Shown here piece by piece: positions 1 through 9,904 of a stretch of DNA of 64,000 nucleotides. This stretch comes from Pelagihabitans sp963760375. GTDB lineage: Bacteria; Bacteroidota; Bacteroidia; Flavobacteriales; Flavobacteriaceae. Numbering within the stretch: the first letter of the stretch is position 1; every line of letters begins with the position of its first letter. The stretch covers positions 806,001 through 870,000 of the forward strand of contig CAVXCS010000005.1 of assembly GCA_963760375.1 (NCBI GenBank), read 5' to 3'. The notes below the pieces were generated by a model that was not told where the DNA came from, did no database searches, and saw only the letters and a list, made by a program, of their open reading frames with translations. The translations under genes were made by a program, and so were the position numbers.

Positions 1-2519
1 AGATGTTTGCTTCGTACCTCACCAGCTACCGTTTGGTGAAATATGATTTGTTGTTTCTTCCATGCCGTATATCGTTCATCAAAAGTGGCATCCCCTGTTA
101 ATGGAAGATAAAATAACCCTAAAGAATCCCCACCGGGACTGGTAACCCAAGTATATTGCCTGTTGATTTTTTCATTTATTTCCACATAGCCACAGGTAAC
201 GAAATTATCAACACCCAGAGCCATGAGTTCTTTGTATAAATGAACCACAACATCTTTTACTTCGTCACCCTTTTGCATGGCCATCGTACGGCTGCGCACT
301 TTTTCCAAGGCATTTTCGATCTGTGCTTCCCTGGCCTGGGCCTCCGCTTTTTGTAGGTCGAGGAAGCGGGTATAGGCCTGTTGGAATACTTTTCCGAAGC
401 GCATCAGTATTTCATTTTCTTCCTCGGTATAGGGTATACCCTCAAAATTCTCGATATACAGGCCCACGTTGTCCAACAACACCGTTGAGCCGGCCAGCGC
501 GGGACAGGTCAGGTAAAACTCCTTTGATTCCTCGGGTATTCCAGGAATATGGTCAAACAGTTCCCGGTAAAACTTGTTTTTTGTATCGAAGTCAAGCAGG
601 TTTGCAAAGAAATTACCTCCTGTTGCCTTAGCTTCCCGAAAACTATTCCAATGGGGGGAATCAAAATAGGGTATGCTGACCTGGGGCGTCGGAATGTCAT
701 GTGCATCCGCCAACCAGATGAGCATATCTTCCCTGTTTTTATAATCCAGTATAATCCCGGTATGTTCAATATGGATATTCAATTGAATAAATTGTTCATA
801 TACAACTTGAATAACCTCTTTGAGTTCTTCGCTTTTATGCATGGCCATACTCCTGGACCGTACCTTTTCCAATGCGGCTTCGATATGTGCTTCCCTGGCC
901 TGGGCCTCTGCTTTTTGGAGGTCGAGGAAACGGGTATAGACTTGTTCGAATACCTTGGCGAATCGAACAGCCATTCCTTGTTGTTCCTTTGACAACAAGG
1001 TTCCGCCAACAATCAGTAAATAGCCTTGTTTGAAATTCAAGGTGTGAATTTTCAACCGTTTGGGAGAAATAGCTATTAATATTTCGGCAGTCAGGGGAAA
1101 ATTGGTGCTCCTTTCGGCTATAAAGGTTTGATGTTTTATGGTTTCTTCTTCATTCAATTCTATGATTAACAAAGGTTCCCGCTTTTTCCAACTTTTTACG
1201 ATGGATTTCATTACAGGGGTCTCGTCGTGCGGCATACCTGTTGCGATTTGCCGAATACTACCATCTGCAGGGTTTACGCCATGACTATAGCCTATACGCG
1301 CTTTTTCATCAAAGAGGACATAACCGGTGGTAAGGTTTTCAACTCCGAGCCGGCAGAGTTCCCGGTACAAAACTGCACCCACTTCAAAAAGTTCCTCACT
1401 TTTCTGCATCCCCATGCTTCGGGAACGCACCCGTTCCAACGCCGCCTCTATCTGCGCCTCCCTGGCCTGCGCTTCCGCTTTCTGCAGGTCGAGGAAACGT
1501 TGATAGATCTGGCCGAATACCTTTGCAAACCGCAGCATGATTTCATGATCCTTCTTCCCTAACGGATGCAGAGAGACCACATTGAGCGACCCTTCGGGAA
1601 AAAAGAAGGCCGTTATTGATTCTTCCTTGTTATATTTCTTGGGAAGTGGGTAGGAAAGATATTCCGATACTTTTTCATAATAAGCTTTTACCGCCAAACC
1701 CTTCCTGGTATTGGAAAACGATGCTTTTTGAGCCTTCCAGGCTTTGAACATATCATCAAAGACAGGATGGGTGCCTTTGGGCACCACGCCAAGAATCTTG
1801 CTTTCTTTTGATTTTTTATTTTCCGAGCGCGACCATATTTCCGCCGCCCCGGTCATCCCGTCAATGGTACAGATACCGATCCGTAGAGCATCGATGGAAA
1901 GTTTTTCCAGTTCTGCGAACATGGTATCGGAGGCATCGAGCAATTCATCACTCGATTGCATGGCCAGGCTCCTGGCACGCACCCTTTCCAGCGAGGCTTC
2001 AATTTCCAGGTCCCGATTTTTTTGTTCCAGCTCCACCGTACGCCGTTTGATGGCATCACGGAGTTCCTGGTTTTCCTTGGAAATCTGTTCGGTGCCCAGG
2101 GTTTCGCCCTCTTGGGCCTTTGCATCGGGCATGGAGAAATGTTGATAGACGAACCGCCAGCCGTTTTTCTTTTTTTGCAAGGCGGAGGTAAACCGAAACC
2201 GACCATAGTACGCCCACTCGGCATCGTTCAGGAAATAGGCATCGAACAGCTCGGTAATAAAGACAAGATCACCTAGTTTTTCGACGGTTTTGACACTGTT
2301 CCTTACTTCCGCTTTGCCTGCCAATTGGTCGGCCGTTGCTTTTAGGAAATTCGTGGTGTCTTTTTTGTTCAGAAACTCTTCATTGTCGGTAGAACCTATA
2401 AATCGGTATTCCGGATCAAGATAGGAGTCGTAGACTTTTATGTCGCCGTTGAGATAGCTTTTTAACCAGGTATCGTATACCTGCCGAACTTCTTTTTCTT
2501 CCGCTATTGGCAACTTCAT
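1..2519 (-). CDS. NTF2/SnoaL-headed protein with tandem GAF-like sensor modules (3' end outside window)
   Basis: The frame is open from the ATG at 2517-2519 to the window edge, giving about 839 residues with no stop. Residues 1 to about 135 read as an NTF2/SnoaL-type alpha+beta cone domain (starts MKLPIAEEKEVRQVYDTW; ends with the strand GWRFVYQHFSMPD). A coiled coil follows, then four modules, each opened by a helix of the type EAQIEAALERVRSRSMAMQ (about positions 1980-2035, 1440-1495, 880-925 and 312-368); the fourth is cut by the edge. The modules are homologous to those of the giant kinase immediately upstream, whose stop lies only 3 bp before this ATG, so the two genes are almost certainly co-transcribed. 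The fold assignment is by eye. The C-terminal output domain is not visible; a histidine kinase or a DNA-binding domain is possible. Confidence 0.85.
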   Translation of the reverse strand, partial: MKLPIAEEKEVRQVYDTWLKSYLNGDIKVYDSYLDPEYRFIGSTDNEEFLNKKDTTNFLKATADQLAGKAEVRNSVKTVEKLGDLVFITELFDAYFLNDAEWAYYGRFRFTSALQKKKNGWRFVYQHFSMPDAKAQEGETLGTEQISKENQELRDAIKRRTVELEQKNRDLEIEASLERVRARSLAMQSSDELLDASDTMFAELEKLSIDALRIGICTIDGMTGAAEIWSRSENKKSKESKILGVVPKGTHPVFDDMFKAWKAQKASFSNTRKGLAVKAYYEKVSEYLSYPLPKKYNKEESITAFFFPEGSLNVVSLHPLGKKDHEIMLRFAKVFGQIYQRFLDLQKAEAQAREAQIEAALERVRSRSMGMQKSEELFEVGAVLYRELCRLGVENLTTGYVLFDEKARIGYSHGVNPADGSIRQIATGMPHDETPVMKSIVKSWKKREPLLIIELNEEETIKHQTFIAERSTNFPLTAEILIAISPKRLKIHTLNFKQGYLLIVGGTLLSKEQQGMAVRFAKVFEQVYTRFLDLQKAEAQAREAHIEAALEKVRSRSMAMHKSEELKEVIQVVYEQFIQLNIHIEHTGIILDYKNREDMLIWLADAHDIPTPQVSIPYFDSPHWNSFREAKATGGNFFANLLDFDTKNKFYRELFDHIPGIPEESKEFYLTCPALAGSTVLLDNVGLYIENFEGIPYTEEENEILMRFGKVFQQAYTRFLDLQKAEAQAREAQIENALEKVRSRTMAMQKGDEVKDVVVHLYKELMALGVDNFVTCGYVEINEKINRQYTWVTSPGGDSLGLFYLPLTGDATFDERYTAWKKQQIIFHQTVAGEVRSKH

Positions 2520-2522
2520 GGT

Positions 2523-5500
2523 CTATTGGTTTATGGGTAATGTGATGATGAATTCGGAGCCTTTCCCTTCCTTGGTCTTCACTTCAAGTGTGCCACCATG
2601 GCCTTTGGTGACGATGTCGTAGCTCATGCTCAGGCCCAATCCAGTGCCTTGCCCCGTTGGTTTGGTCGTAAAAAAGGGTTGGAATATTTTTTCTTTGATG
2701 GCATCGGGAATGCCGTTCCCGTTATCCTTTACTGCTATCTGCACTTTATTTCTTTCTTTACGGGTGGTGACGGTGACGGTAGGTTCGTACCCTTCCGGGT
2801 GTTTTTCCTTTTTTTCCTTCACCACGTAAAAAGCATTGGTGATCAGGTTGAGGATGACCCGGCCCATGTCTTGGGCCATGAGGTCTACCTTACCTATATT
2901 GGCATCAAAATGCGTCTCCAGGCTGGCATTGAAGGTTTTGTCCTTGGCCCGAAGTCCGTGGTAGGCCAAACGCAGGTATTCGTCCGCTAAGGTGTTGATG
3001 TCGGTAGGTTCCTTTTCCCCGCTGCTGCTTCGGCTGTGCTGCAGCATTCCCTTGACGATGCCATCGGCCCGTTTGCCATGGTGGTTGATCTTTTCGAGAT
3101 TCTGGATCACATCTTGCGCGATGGCCTTCACCTCCTCCGCATCGCCTTTTTCCATTTCCTCCATCATTTCTTCCAGCAACTCCTTGCTCACTTCCGAAAA
3201 GTTGTTCACGAAGTTCAGGGGGTTCTGGATCTCGTGGGCGATACCGGCGGTAAGCTCACCCAAAGAGGCCATTTTTTCGGACTGTACCAGTTGGTTTTGG
3301 GTGGTCTTGAGTTCGCTCAGGGTGGTCTCTACCCTGGCTTTCGCCTTTTCCAATTGGGCAAAATCGTCATAGCGGGCATAGGCGATGGCAAAGGCATCGG
3401 CCAGGGATTGTACCAGGTCGATCTGTTCCACTTCAAGCGGTTCCGAACTGCCTACGTACAACATCCCTTGGGTGAAGGGCAGAAAATGAAGGTGCAGCGA
3501 TTCGGGCGGCCGTTCGGCCCCTTGGTATACTTTTTTGTTCTTGATCTGCCCCAGATCGATCATGGTCTGCATATTTTCGAGGAACTGCTGTTGGTTCCAA
3601 TGGGCCTTGTACATCTGGGCTTTGCGCCAATGGGCCACCGCGTTGGCCGTAAGGGTATTGGTGGTGAAGGACATTTGCATGGCCCCCAAGGAATGCCCAT
3701 CGGGAGCCGATAAATGTACCTGAACCGTTTCGGCAGGCTCGTCGATGATGAATACCCCGCAACGGATAAAAGGGATGCCGAGGGTCTTGAGCTCGTTCCA
3801 GACCAAAGGCGTGATGCGTTCCAGGTCTGCCGTAGACCGCATGCTGGCGATCTGCCCGTGTACCCGATCCAAGGCCGCTTCAATAAGTGCTTCCCTGGCG
3901 CGGGCCTCTGCATTATTTAGCTCTTCGTAGCGTTTATAGGTCAAGTTCAACACCGTAATCAACCTCCCATATATTTTGAGTTCCTCCCCATCCAATGCCC
4001 TGTCAGACCAGGCATAATTGGCGGTGTCCCCTAAAAAGAAAAAATAGCCATGTTGTACCGCATCCTCAGGGGGTATCGGCACTTCAATGGAACGGCTTAA
4101 GATAGCGTAATAGCTTTTCAGTTCCTCTCCCTGCAATGTATAGTACAAATCTTCCTTCGTCAAGTAATGTTCATATATCTTTTCCAGCAACGGATGGCCC
4201 TCAAGTGGCAAATGACCTACCACTTTCCCCAGATCCGTAGCCGTATGCACCTCGACTGTTTTGGTGGCCGAATTCAATTTTCCATGTCCAAATCTCAATG
4301 CATGCACTTGGAGGGTGTCCAGTTCATTATAAAGTATTTCCACGGTATCGGCAAGGTCTTCGGAACTGTGCATGGCCATTGCTTTTGAACGAATCCGCTC
4401 GAGCGCCGCCTCGATCTGCGCTTCCCTGGCCTGTTCTTCCGCTTTTTGCAGATCGAGGTACCTTCTATAGGTTTGTCCGAATACACTCGCAAATCTGTTC
4501 AAGACCTTCACCGCATCGTCGGAAAGAGGATTTTCCGTAAAGGCAAAAAGAATGCCCGATGAAAAAACGAAACTGTTGTGATAGGCGACTTTCGGCAATG
4601 TTTTCAGATCCACATGGAATGGATATTCCGGCGCTTTGTTCAGGGCATCGTAATACTTGACAACCTCTTTGCCCCTGAGTTCGTATTTAAATCCTTTCTT
4701 CCCATTTTTCCACGATTTTTTGACCCCGACCAACAAAGGATGTAAGGTCATGTCCAACAGCCCTACTTTTAGATCTACCCCGCCATTCGGATAAGAGGTT
4801 GCCGACCAGGTTTCCATTTGTTCGCTGCCCTCCAGTATCCCGATACCGCAACGTATCGTTTTGTCGAGACCCAATTTTAATACTTCGTCGAACAAGGTGA
4901 CCACGGTAATGCCCACATCCTCGCTATTGTGCATGGCCATGGTTTTGGACCGTACCCGCTCCAGGGCCGCTTCGATCTGGGCTTCCCTGGCCTGTATTTC
5001 CGCCTTTTGGATATCGAGGAAACGTGTATAGCTCTGCTCTAACACCTTAGCAAAACGCTTAATGATTTCATTTTCCTCCTCACTGTACAGAATCCCATCA
5101 TAGCGCATTATTGACAAGGAGGTATATTTCCCCATTGCATTGGATGTTCCAAGGCCGGGACTGGATAAAATGAGGTCTTTTCTTGCCTGAGGCGCATTTC
5201 TAATTATGGTATTATCAAAAAAGTGTTGAAATAAATTATCCTTCTGGCGTTTCGAAAATTTAAGTGTATAAAATGATTCCCCATTGGTTACTGCTTCCCT
5301 GAAACGTTTGAAAAATATATTTTTAGTGAATGGTGCATGAACCTGTTCCGGATAAACAACACCATTGGTGACTATCCAACAATGCATTTCTTTAAAATCA
5401 TCAATAGATTCGATTATTTGGGCCGAGTGCATTTTCAATCCCAGCGAAGCCAATTGATTGTACAGCATTACTAAAACGTCATGAAGATCTTTACTTTGGT

Positions 5501-8500
5501 GCATCGCCAGCGAGGCTGACCGAACTTTTTCCAGAGCCGCCTCAATTTGTGCTTCCCTGGCTTGGGCTTCCGCCTTTTGGATATCGAGGAAGCGCTGGTA
5601 CAGGCGTCCGAATTCCTTTGCAAAACGCACCACGATGTCCTTTTCCTCCTCGGTCGCCCTTCGTGAATGGTTAAACCCGATATAACCGTATTTGCAGTGT
5701 CCCTGGGTGGTGTAGAGGCCATCCGGAAAATCTAAAGGGTATATTTTCTGGCCTTCGGGGAGGGCTGTCATCACCTCATTGAGTACCTCCCAAACAGCCG
5801 GCAGTACTTCCGGGGGATAATCAATGCAATCTAAGGCGTGTAGGTCGCTTTTCTTCCAGTTGGCAAAAGAGGTTTTCCAGCTTTCCACCGCATTCACATC
5901 TATCAGCTGTTCCGCGATAACACGTTTCTTGCCCCCCCGTGCAATACGAAGGGTAAAGGTTTCATTCTCTTCGTCAAATAGGGTAAGATGGGTAAGCACC
6001 GGATTGATCCCCAGGAAATCGAACTGGTCGAACAACACCCCCAGAACATCGGTGAGTTCATCGGTATGGTGCATGGCCATGGCACGAGAGCGCACCCTTT
6101 CCAGCGCAACTTCAATTTGAGCCTCCCTGGCCTGTGCCTCTGCCTTTTGCAGGTCGAGAAAGCGTACATAAGTCTGCTGGAATACCTTCGCAAAACGCTC
6201 AATAAGCTCCAATGTCTCAGTTTCCGGAGGTTCATTGGTGGTGATCCCGATACATCCGTGGGAGAAGAAGACAGAGTTGATATACCGGTGCTCGCTTAAA
6301 CGGGCTTCGTCAAAAGGGAGCCCGATCTCCTCCCGCATATAATGCACCCATTCCTTCAGTTTTTTGCCATGTAGATCCTGCACAATGTAAGGCTCTTTTT
6401 CCCAGGCGTTGAATACTTCCCTGACCACGGGCGACTTGTCTGCCTGAAACATAAATCGCTTGCTCACCTCATGGCCCTTTTGGTCTGTCACCCAGATATC
6501 GAAGGATTTTTCTTCCTTATTGCCTATGGCAATATTGAAGCGCTCCGGGGCATAGGTAAGGGAGCTGATCTGTTCAAACAATACGGCAGCCACTTCTCCA
6601 AGTTCCTCACTTTTGTGCATGGCCATGGTACGGGAACGCACTCTTTCCAGGGCCATTTCAATTTTGGATTCCCTGGCCTGGGCTTCTGCCTTTTGCAGGT
6701 CCATAAAGCGGATATAGGCCTGTTCAAAGACTCTGGCAAAACGCTTTAGGATGATCTTGTGCTCTTCCGGCAATAATTTTCCAGTATGAGATGGGATCAT
6801 CAGGGCCGAATTGGTTTGCCAGGCAAAAGAGAGGGCGTGATTTTCAACGGCCAACAATTCTTTTTTGTATTCCTCAGGGAGGTTTTTATAATCAGAAATT
6901 TCAAAGGCTTTATGGAAAAAATGGTTCTTGTCTTGGAAGGAGAATACTTTTTCGAAAAAATCATCATCCGTTTCATATTTTGAGGTCCATGTTTCCTTCC
7001 ATATGGGGGTATCAAAATAAGGCAGGTAATAGGGCACCGAAGGGTGGGCGGTATCGAAGCTGGCCGTCCAGTGCATCACGTCCTTGGAATCCGGGAAATA
7101 GGTACAGATCACCACACCGCCAGAATCGAGGATGACCCCTAGTTCCTGGAGCTTTTCGCCTACGACGGTCACCACCTCCTGCAATTCCTCCGGCTTTTGC
7201 ATGGCCAGGGAACGGGACCTTACTTTTTCCAGGGCCGCCTCGATTTGTGCTTCTCTGGCTTGTGCTTCCGATTTTTCCAGATCGCGGAACCGGATGTAGG
7301 CTTGTTCAAAAACTTTGGCAAAACGTTTCAGCAGTTCCCCCTCCTCTTCTGAAAAGGTTTTATCGGTATATCGAACAATTTGGATTCCCGAATTCTTGGT
7401 AGGGGCAATCATGGTGGTAAAGGCTTTGGAGGATTCCATCTTCTTCCTGACCACTTTCGGAAAATCTCCAGTACTTAGCAATCGGTTGATGTACGCTTTT
7501 TTAATATTTCCCGAATAGGTCTTGACGAACAGTTCTGGCCGTTCTTTAATCATCCGGTTATAATCTCGCTGTACCTTGGTGTCTTCGTTGTATGAAATGC
7601 GTAACGGCTTATCCATGGAAGCTCCACCTACCCATACATCGTAGTCTTTCTTTGCTTCTATCACCCCGCTCATCCCGATGTAATCCATCCCCAGCCCCAG
7701 GGCGTTTAATTGCTCATAAATGGCATTGGCCACCTGCTGCATTTCGCTGGTGCTGTGCATGGACAAAGACTGGGAGCGCACTTTTTCCAATGCCGCTTCT
7801 ATCTGTGCTTCTCTTGTTTGTGCTTCGGCTTTTTCAATATCTAAGAATCGCTGGTATACTCTTTCAAATTCGGTGGCAAATTTTAAAAGGATATCTTTTT
7901 CTTCCTGGGTGGGAGCTTGCAGGTGGTTGTACCCGATATAGCCAAACTTTGTATACCCCTGAACATTATATCCCCCATCAGGGAAAAGTTTGGGATCCAT
8001 TCTTTCCTCCGCTGGCATGGCATCAAAGGTTTCCTTGAATACCTCCATCAGTTGAGGAAGCACTTCAGGAGGATAGAAGGTCACCAGAACAGGTTCTGCA
8101 TTTCCTGATTTCCATTGTTCTAATTGCTCCTGCCAGATATCCATAGCTCCTAAATCGATCACTTGCTGTCCTTGCACCCTGCTTCCGCCAGTACCAGTAG
8201 CTCTGTAAGTAAATGTGTTTTCTTCCAGATTATAAAGGCTCAACCAAACATTGAGAGGCTTGATGCCGAGTACATCAAATTGCTGAAATAAAATACTCAA
8301 CACATCATTTAGTTCTTCGGATGAATGCATGGCCATGGACCTTGCCCTAACCCGCTCCAAGGATAACTGTATTTGTGCTTCCCTTGTTTGCGCCTCAGCT
8401 TTTTTAATATCCAGGAATCGCTGATAAACTCTTTCAAACTCCCGGGCAAACCTGATGGCAATGCTGATTTCTTCCTCAGTTGGAGGTCTTGCATTATTAA

Positions 8501-9881
8501 AACCTAAATAGCCGAATTTGTTGTGGCCTTCACAATCGAAAAGCCCATTTGGAAAATCGCCGATCTTAATACGTTCTATGGCTGGAAGGGACTTAAGTGA
8601 GGTATCTATCAATTTCCATAAATCGGGCAAAACTTCCGGGGGATATACCAAACACTGGTGGCTATGGGGTTTTGCCTTTTTCCATTTGGCAACAGTCTCT
8701 TTCCAAATGGGCATGGCATTCAGATCAATGATCTGTTCACCGATATTCGCTGCACCGTTTTTTCCGGTAATCCTGAAACTAAATGAATTATTTTCCAGAT
8801 CCATCAAGGTGAGGTGCGCGCACTTGGCATCGATTCCAAGTACTTCGATTTGCTGGAACAACACGCTTAGCACATCATTGAGTTCCTCAGAGGAATGCAT
8901 GGCCATGGACCTGGCCCGAACTCTTTCCAAGGCGGCCTCTATCTGTGCTTCTCTGGCTTGTTTTTCGGCTTTCGCCAAATCCAAAAAACGGATATAGGCC
9001 TGTTCAAAGACCTTGGAAAATCGCTTGAGGATTTCATTGTCTTCGAGACTGAATTCTTCTTTTTCTTCTTCTGTAAATCGCAAAAGGGCCATTCCTGAAT
9101 GCTTACCCAGCGCAACTGAATAAGTCCACGATTTAGCGTCAAGAGCGAACTTTTGCCTATCCTCGGAAATTTCAATTTTTGTGCTTTTGATTAGATGGCG
9201 GTAGAGTTTATTTTTTTCTTTTTTACTCGTACCTGATAATGCAAAAAAGTTTTTGTTTGTTGTTCGGGCTTCATAAACACCATCAAAAAATTCGTGCTTG
9301 ATATAAGGTAAGTAAACTTCATAAGGATAAATACCACCATCACCTGCGATCCACATATTTATTCCTTTATCCCCCTCCTCAAATCGGTATAAATGAGCAG
9401 CACTGATTTTTAACCCAAGGTTCCTGATTTCTTGTGATACGGTCAATACCACTTTATGCAATTCCTGACTTTTGTGCATGGCCATGGTACGGGAGCGAAC
9501 TTTCTCCAAGGCGGCTTCTATCTGTGCTTCCCTGGCCTGTGCCTCTGCCTTTTCAATATCCATAAAACGGATATAGGCCTGTTCAAAGACCTTGGCAAAC
9601 CGTTTTAGTATTTCATTCTCCTTATCCGAATACGGCTGCCCCGTGTATCTTGCTATTTGTATACTCGAATTCTTTGCAAATGAGATGGAAGTTGAAAAAG
9701 CATCCGATTTGAGCATCCGTTTTTTTAGATCCTCCGGAAATGATCCATGACTCAGTAAATGATCGGTATATTCTTTTTTAATTTCCCCGGAATACGTTCT
9801 CGCAAACAGTTCCGACCTACTTTCGATTGCCTGGTTATAGTCCCTTTGCACTTGGGTGGCATCATTAAAAGGTATCCGCAA
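2523..9881 (-). CDS. giant soluble histidine kinase with tandem sensor modules, C-terminal part of a frameshifted gene
   Basis: This 2452-residue frame begins inside a sensor module. The real coding sequence continues upstream through two frame breaks into 9905-13093. It holds the rest of module 6, eleven complete modules (7-17), then a coiled coil and a kinase core. The core has a HisKA-type phosphoacceptor helix (motif AHEIQNPLNF, His at about residue 2216), an N box (NLITNAFYV), G1 (DNGNGIP), an F box (FQPFFTTKP) and G2 (GTGLGLS), ending LPINQ. No signal peptide or membrane segment is evident, so it should be cytosolic. No receiver domain or phosphotransfer domain is seen, and no response regulator lies nearby, so its partner is unknown. 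The ATG at 9881 is only the first Met after the frame break, not a true start. Kinase function is certain from the motifs; the ligand of the modules is unknown. Confidence 0.9.
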   Translation of the reverse strand: MRIPFNDATQVQRDYNQAIESRSELFARTYSGEIKKEYTDHLLSHGSFPEDLKKRMLKSDAFSTSISFAKNSSIQIARYTGQPYSDKENEILKRFAKVFEQAYIRFMDIEKAEAQAREAQIEAALEKVRSRTMAMHKSQELHKVVLTVSQEIRNLGLKISAAHLYRFEEGDKGINMWIAGDGGIYPYEVYLPYIKHEFFDGVYEARTTNKNFFALSGTSKKEKNKLYRHLIKSTKIEISEDRQKFALDAKSWTYSVALGKHSGMALLRFTEEEKEEFSLEDNEILKRFSKVFEQAYIRFLDLAKAEKQAREAQIEAALERVRARSMAMHSSEELNDVLSVLFQQIEVLGIDAKCAHLTLMDLENNSFSFRITGKNGAANIGEQIIDLNAMPIWKETVAKWKKAKPHSHQCLVYPPEVLPDLWKLIDTSLKSLPAIERIKIGDFPNGLFDCEGHNKFGYLGFNNARPPTEEEISIAIRFAREFERVYQRFLDIKKAEAQTREAQIQLSLERVRARSMAMHSSEELNDVLSILFQQFDVLGIKPLNVWLSLYNLEENTFTYRATGTGGSRVQGQQVIDLGAMDIWQEQLEQWKSGNAEPVLVTFYPPEVLPQLMEVFKETFDAMPAEERMDPKLFPDGGYNVQGYTKFGYIGYNHLQAPTQEEKDILLKFATEFERVYQRFLDIEKAEAQTREAQIEAALEKVRSQSLSMHSTSEMQQVANAIYEQLNALGLGMDYIGMSGVIEAKKDYDVWVGGASMDKPLRISYNEDTKVQRDYNRMIKERPELFVKTYSGNIKKAYINRLLSTGDFPKVVRKKMESSKAFTTMIAPTKNSGIQIVRYTDKTFSEEEGELLKRFAKVFEQAYIRFRDLEKSEAQAREAQIEAALEKVRSRSLAMQKPEELQEVVTVVGEKLQELGVILDSGGVVICTYFPDSKDVMHWTASFDTAHPSVPYYLPYFDTPIWKETWTSKYETDDDFFEKVFSFQDKNHFFHKAFEISDYKNLPEEYKKELLAVENHALSFAWQTNSALMIPSHTGKLLPEEHKIILKRFARVFEQAYIRFMDLQKAEAQARESKIEMALERVRSRTMAMHKSEELGEVAAVLFEQISSLTYAPERFNIAIGNKEEKSFDIWVTDQKGHEVSKRFMFQADKSPVVREVFNAWEKEPYIVQDLHGKKLKEWVHYMREEIGLPFDEARLSEHRYINSVFFSHGCIGITTNEPPETETLELIERFAKVFQQTYVRFLDLQKAEAQAREAQIEVALERVRSRAMAMHHTDELTDVLGVLFDQFDFLGINPVLTHLTLFDEENETFTLRIARGGKKRVIAEQLIDVNAVESWKTSFANWKKSDLHALDCIDYPPEVLPAVWEVLNEVMTALPEGQKIYPLDFPDGLYTTQGHCKYGYIGFNHSRRATEEEKDIVVRFAKEFGRLYQRFLDIQKAEAQAREAQIEAALEKVRSASLAMHQSKDLHDVLVMLYNQLASLGLKMHSAQIIESIDDFKEMHCWIVTNGVVYPEQVHAPFTKNIFFKRFREAVTNGESFYTLKFSKRQKDNLFQHFFDNTIIRNAPQARKDLILSSPGLGTSNAMGKYTSLSIMRYDGILYSEEENEIIKRFAKVLEQSYTRFLDIQKAEIQAREAQIEAALERVRSKTMAMHNSEDVGITVVTLFDEVLKLGLDKTIRCGIGILEGSEQMETWSATSYPNGGVDLKVGLLDMTLHPLLVGVKKSWKNGKKGFKYELRGKEVVKYYDALNKAPEYPFHVDLKTLPKVAYHNSFVFSSGILFAFTENPLSDDAVKVLNRFASVFGQTYRRYLDLQKAEEQAREAQIEAALERIRSKAMAMHSSEDLADTVEILYNELDTLQVHALRFGHGKLNSATKTVEVHTATDLGKVVGHLPLEGHPLLEKIYEHYLTKEDLYYTLQGEELKSYYAILSRSIEVPIPPEDAVQHGYFFFLGDTANYAWSDRALDGEELKIYGRLITVLNLTYKRYEELNNAEARAREALIEAALDRVHGQIASMRSTADLERITPLVWNELKTLGIPFIRCGVFIIDEPAETVQVHLSAPDGHSLGAMQMSFTTNTLTANAVAHWRKAQMYKAHWNQQQFLENMQTMIDLGQIKNKKVYQGAERPPESLHLHFLPFTQGMLYVGSSEPLEVEQIDLVQSLADAFAIAYARYDDFAQLEKAKARVETTLSELKTTQNQLVQSEKMASLGELTAGIAHEIQNPLNFVNNFSEVSKELLEEMMEEMEKGDAEEVKAIAQDVIQNLEKINHHGKRADGIVKGMLQHSRSSSGEKEPTDINTLADEYLRLAYHGLRAKDKTFNASLETHFDANIGKVDLMAQDMGRVILNLITNAFYVVKEKKEKHPEGYEPTVTVTTRKERNKVQIAVKDNGNGIPDAIKEKIFQPFFTTKPTGQGTGLGLSMSYDIVTKGHGGTLEVKTKEGKGSEFIITLPINQ
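5010..5590 (-). repeat. recently duplicated module unit, copy A (module 14)
   Basis: This stretch is nearly identical to 10115-10695. The encoded modules differ at only about a dozen of roughly 165 residues by hand alignment (shared text includes SAQI.ESIDDFKEMH and YTSL.IMRYDGILYSEEEN), far closer than any other module pair here. The spacing between copies is 5105 bp, which is 3 x 1701 + 2, exactly what is expected if two extra bases lie between them. Confidence 0.85.
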
Positions 9882-9904
9882 GGGCTTATCAAAGGATGAT
9901 CCTC

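Noticed and set aside
3036..3713. Plus-strand open frame of 225 codons opposite the histidine kinase core
   Set aside because: It is the antisense shadow of conserved kinase sequence; no family, and the opposite strand explains the codon pattern.
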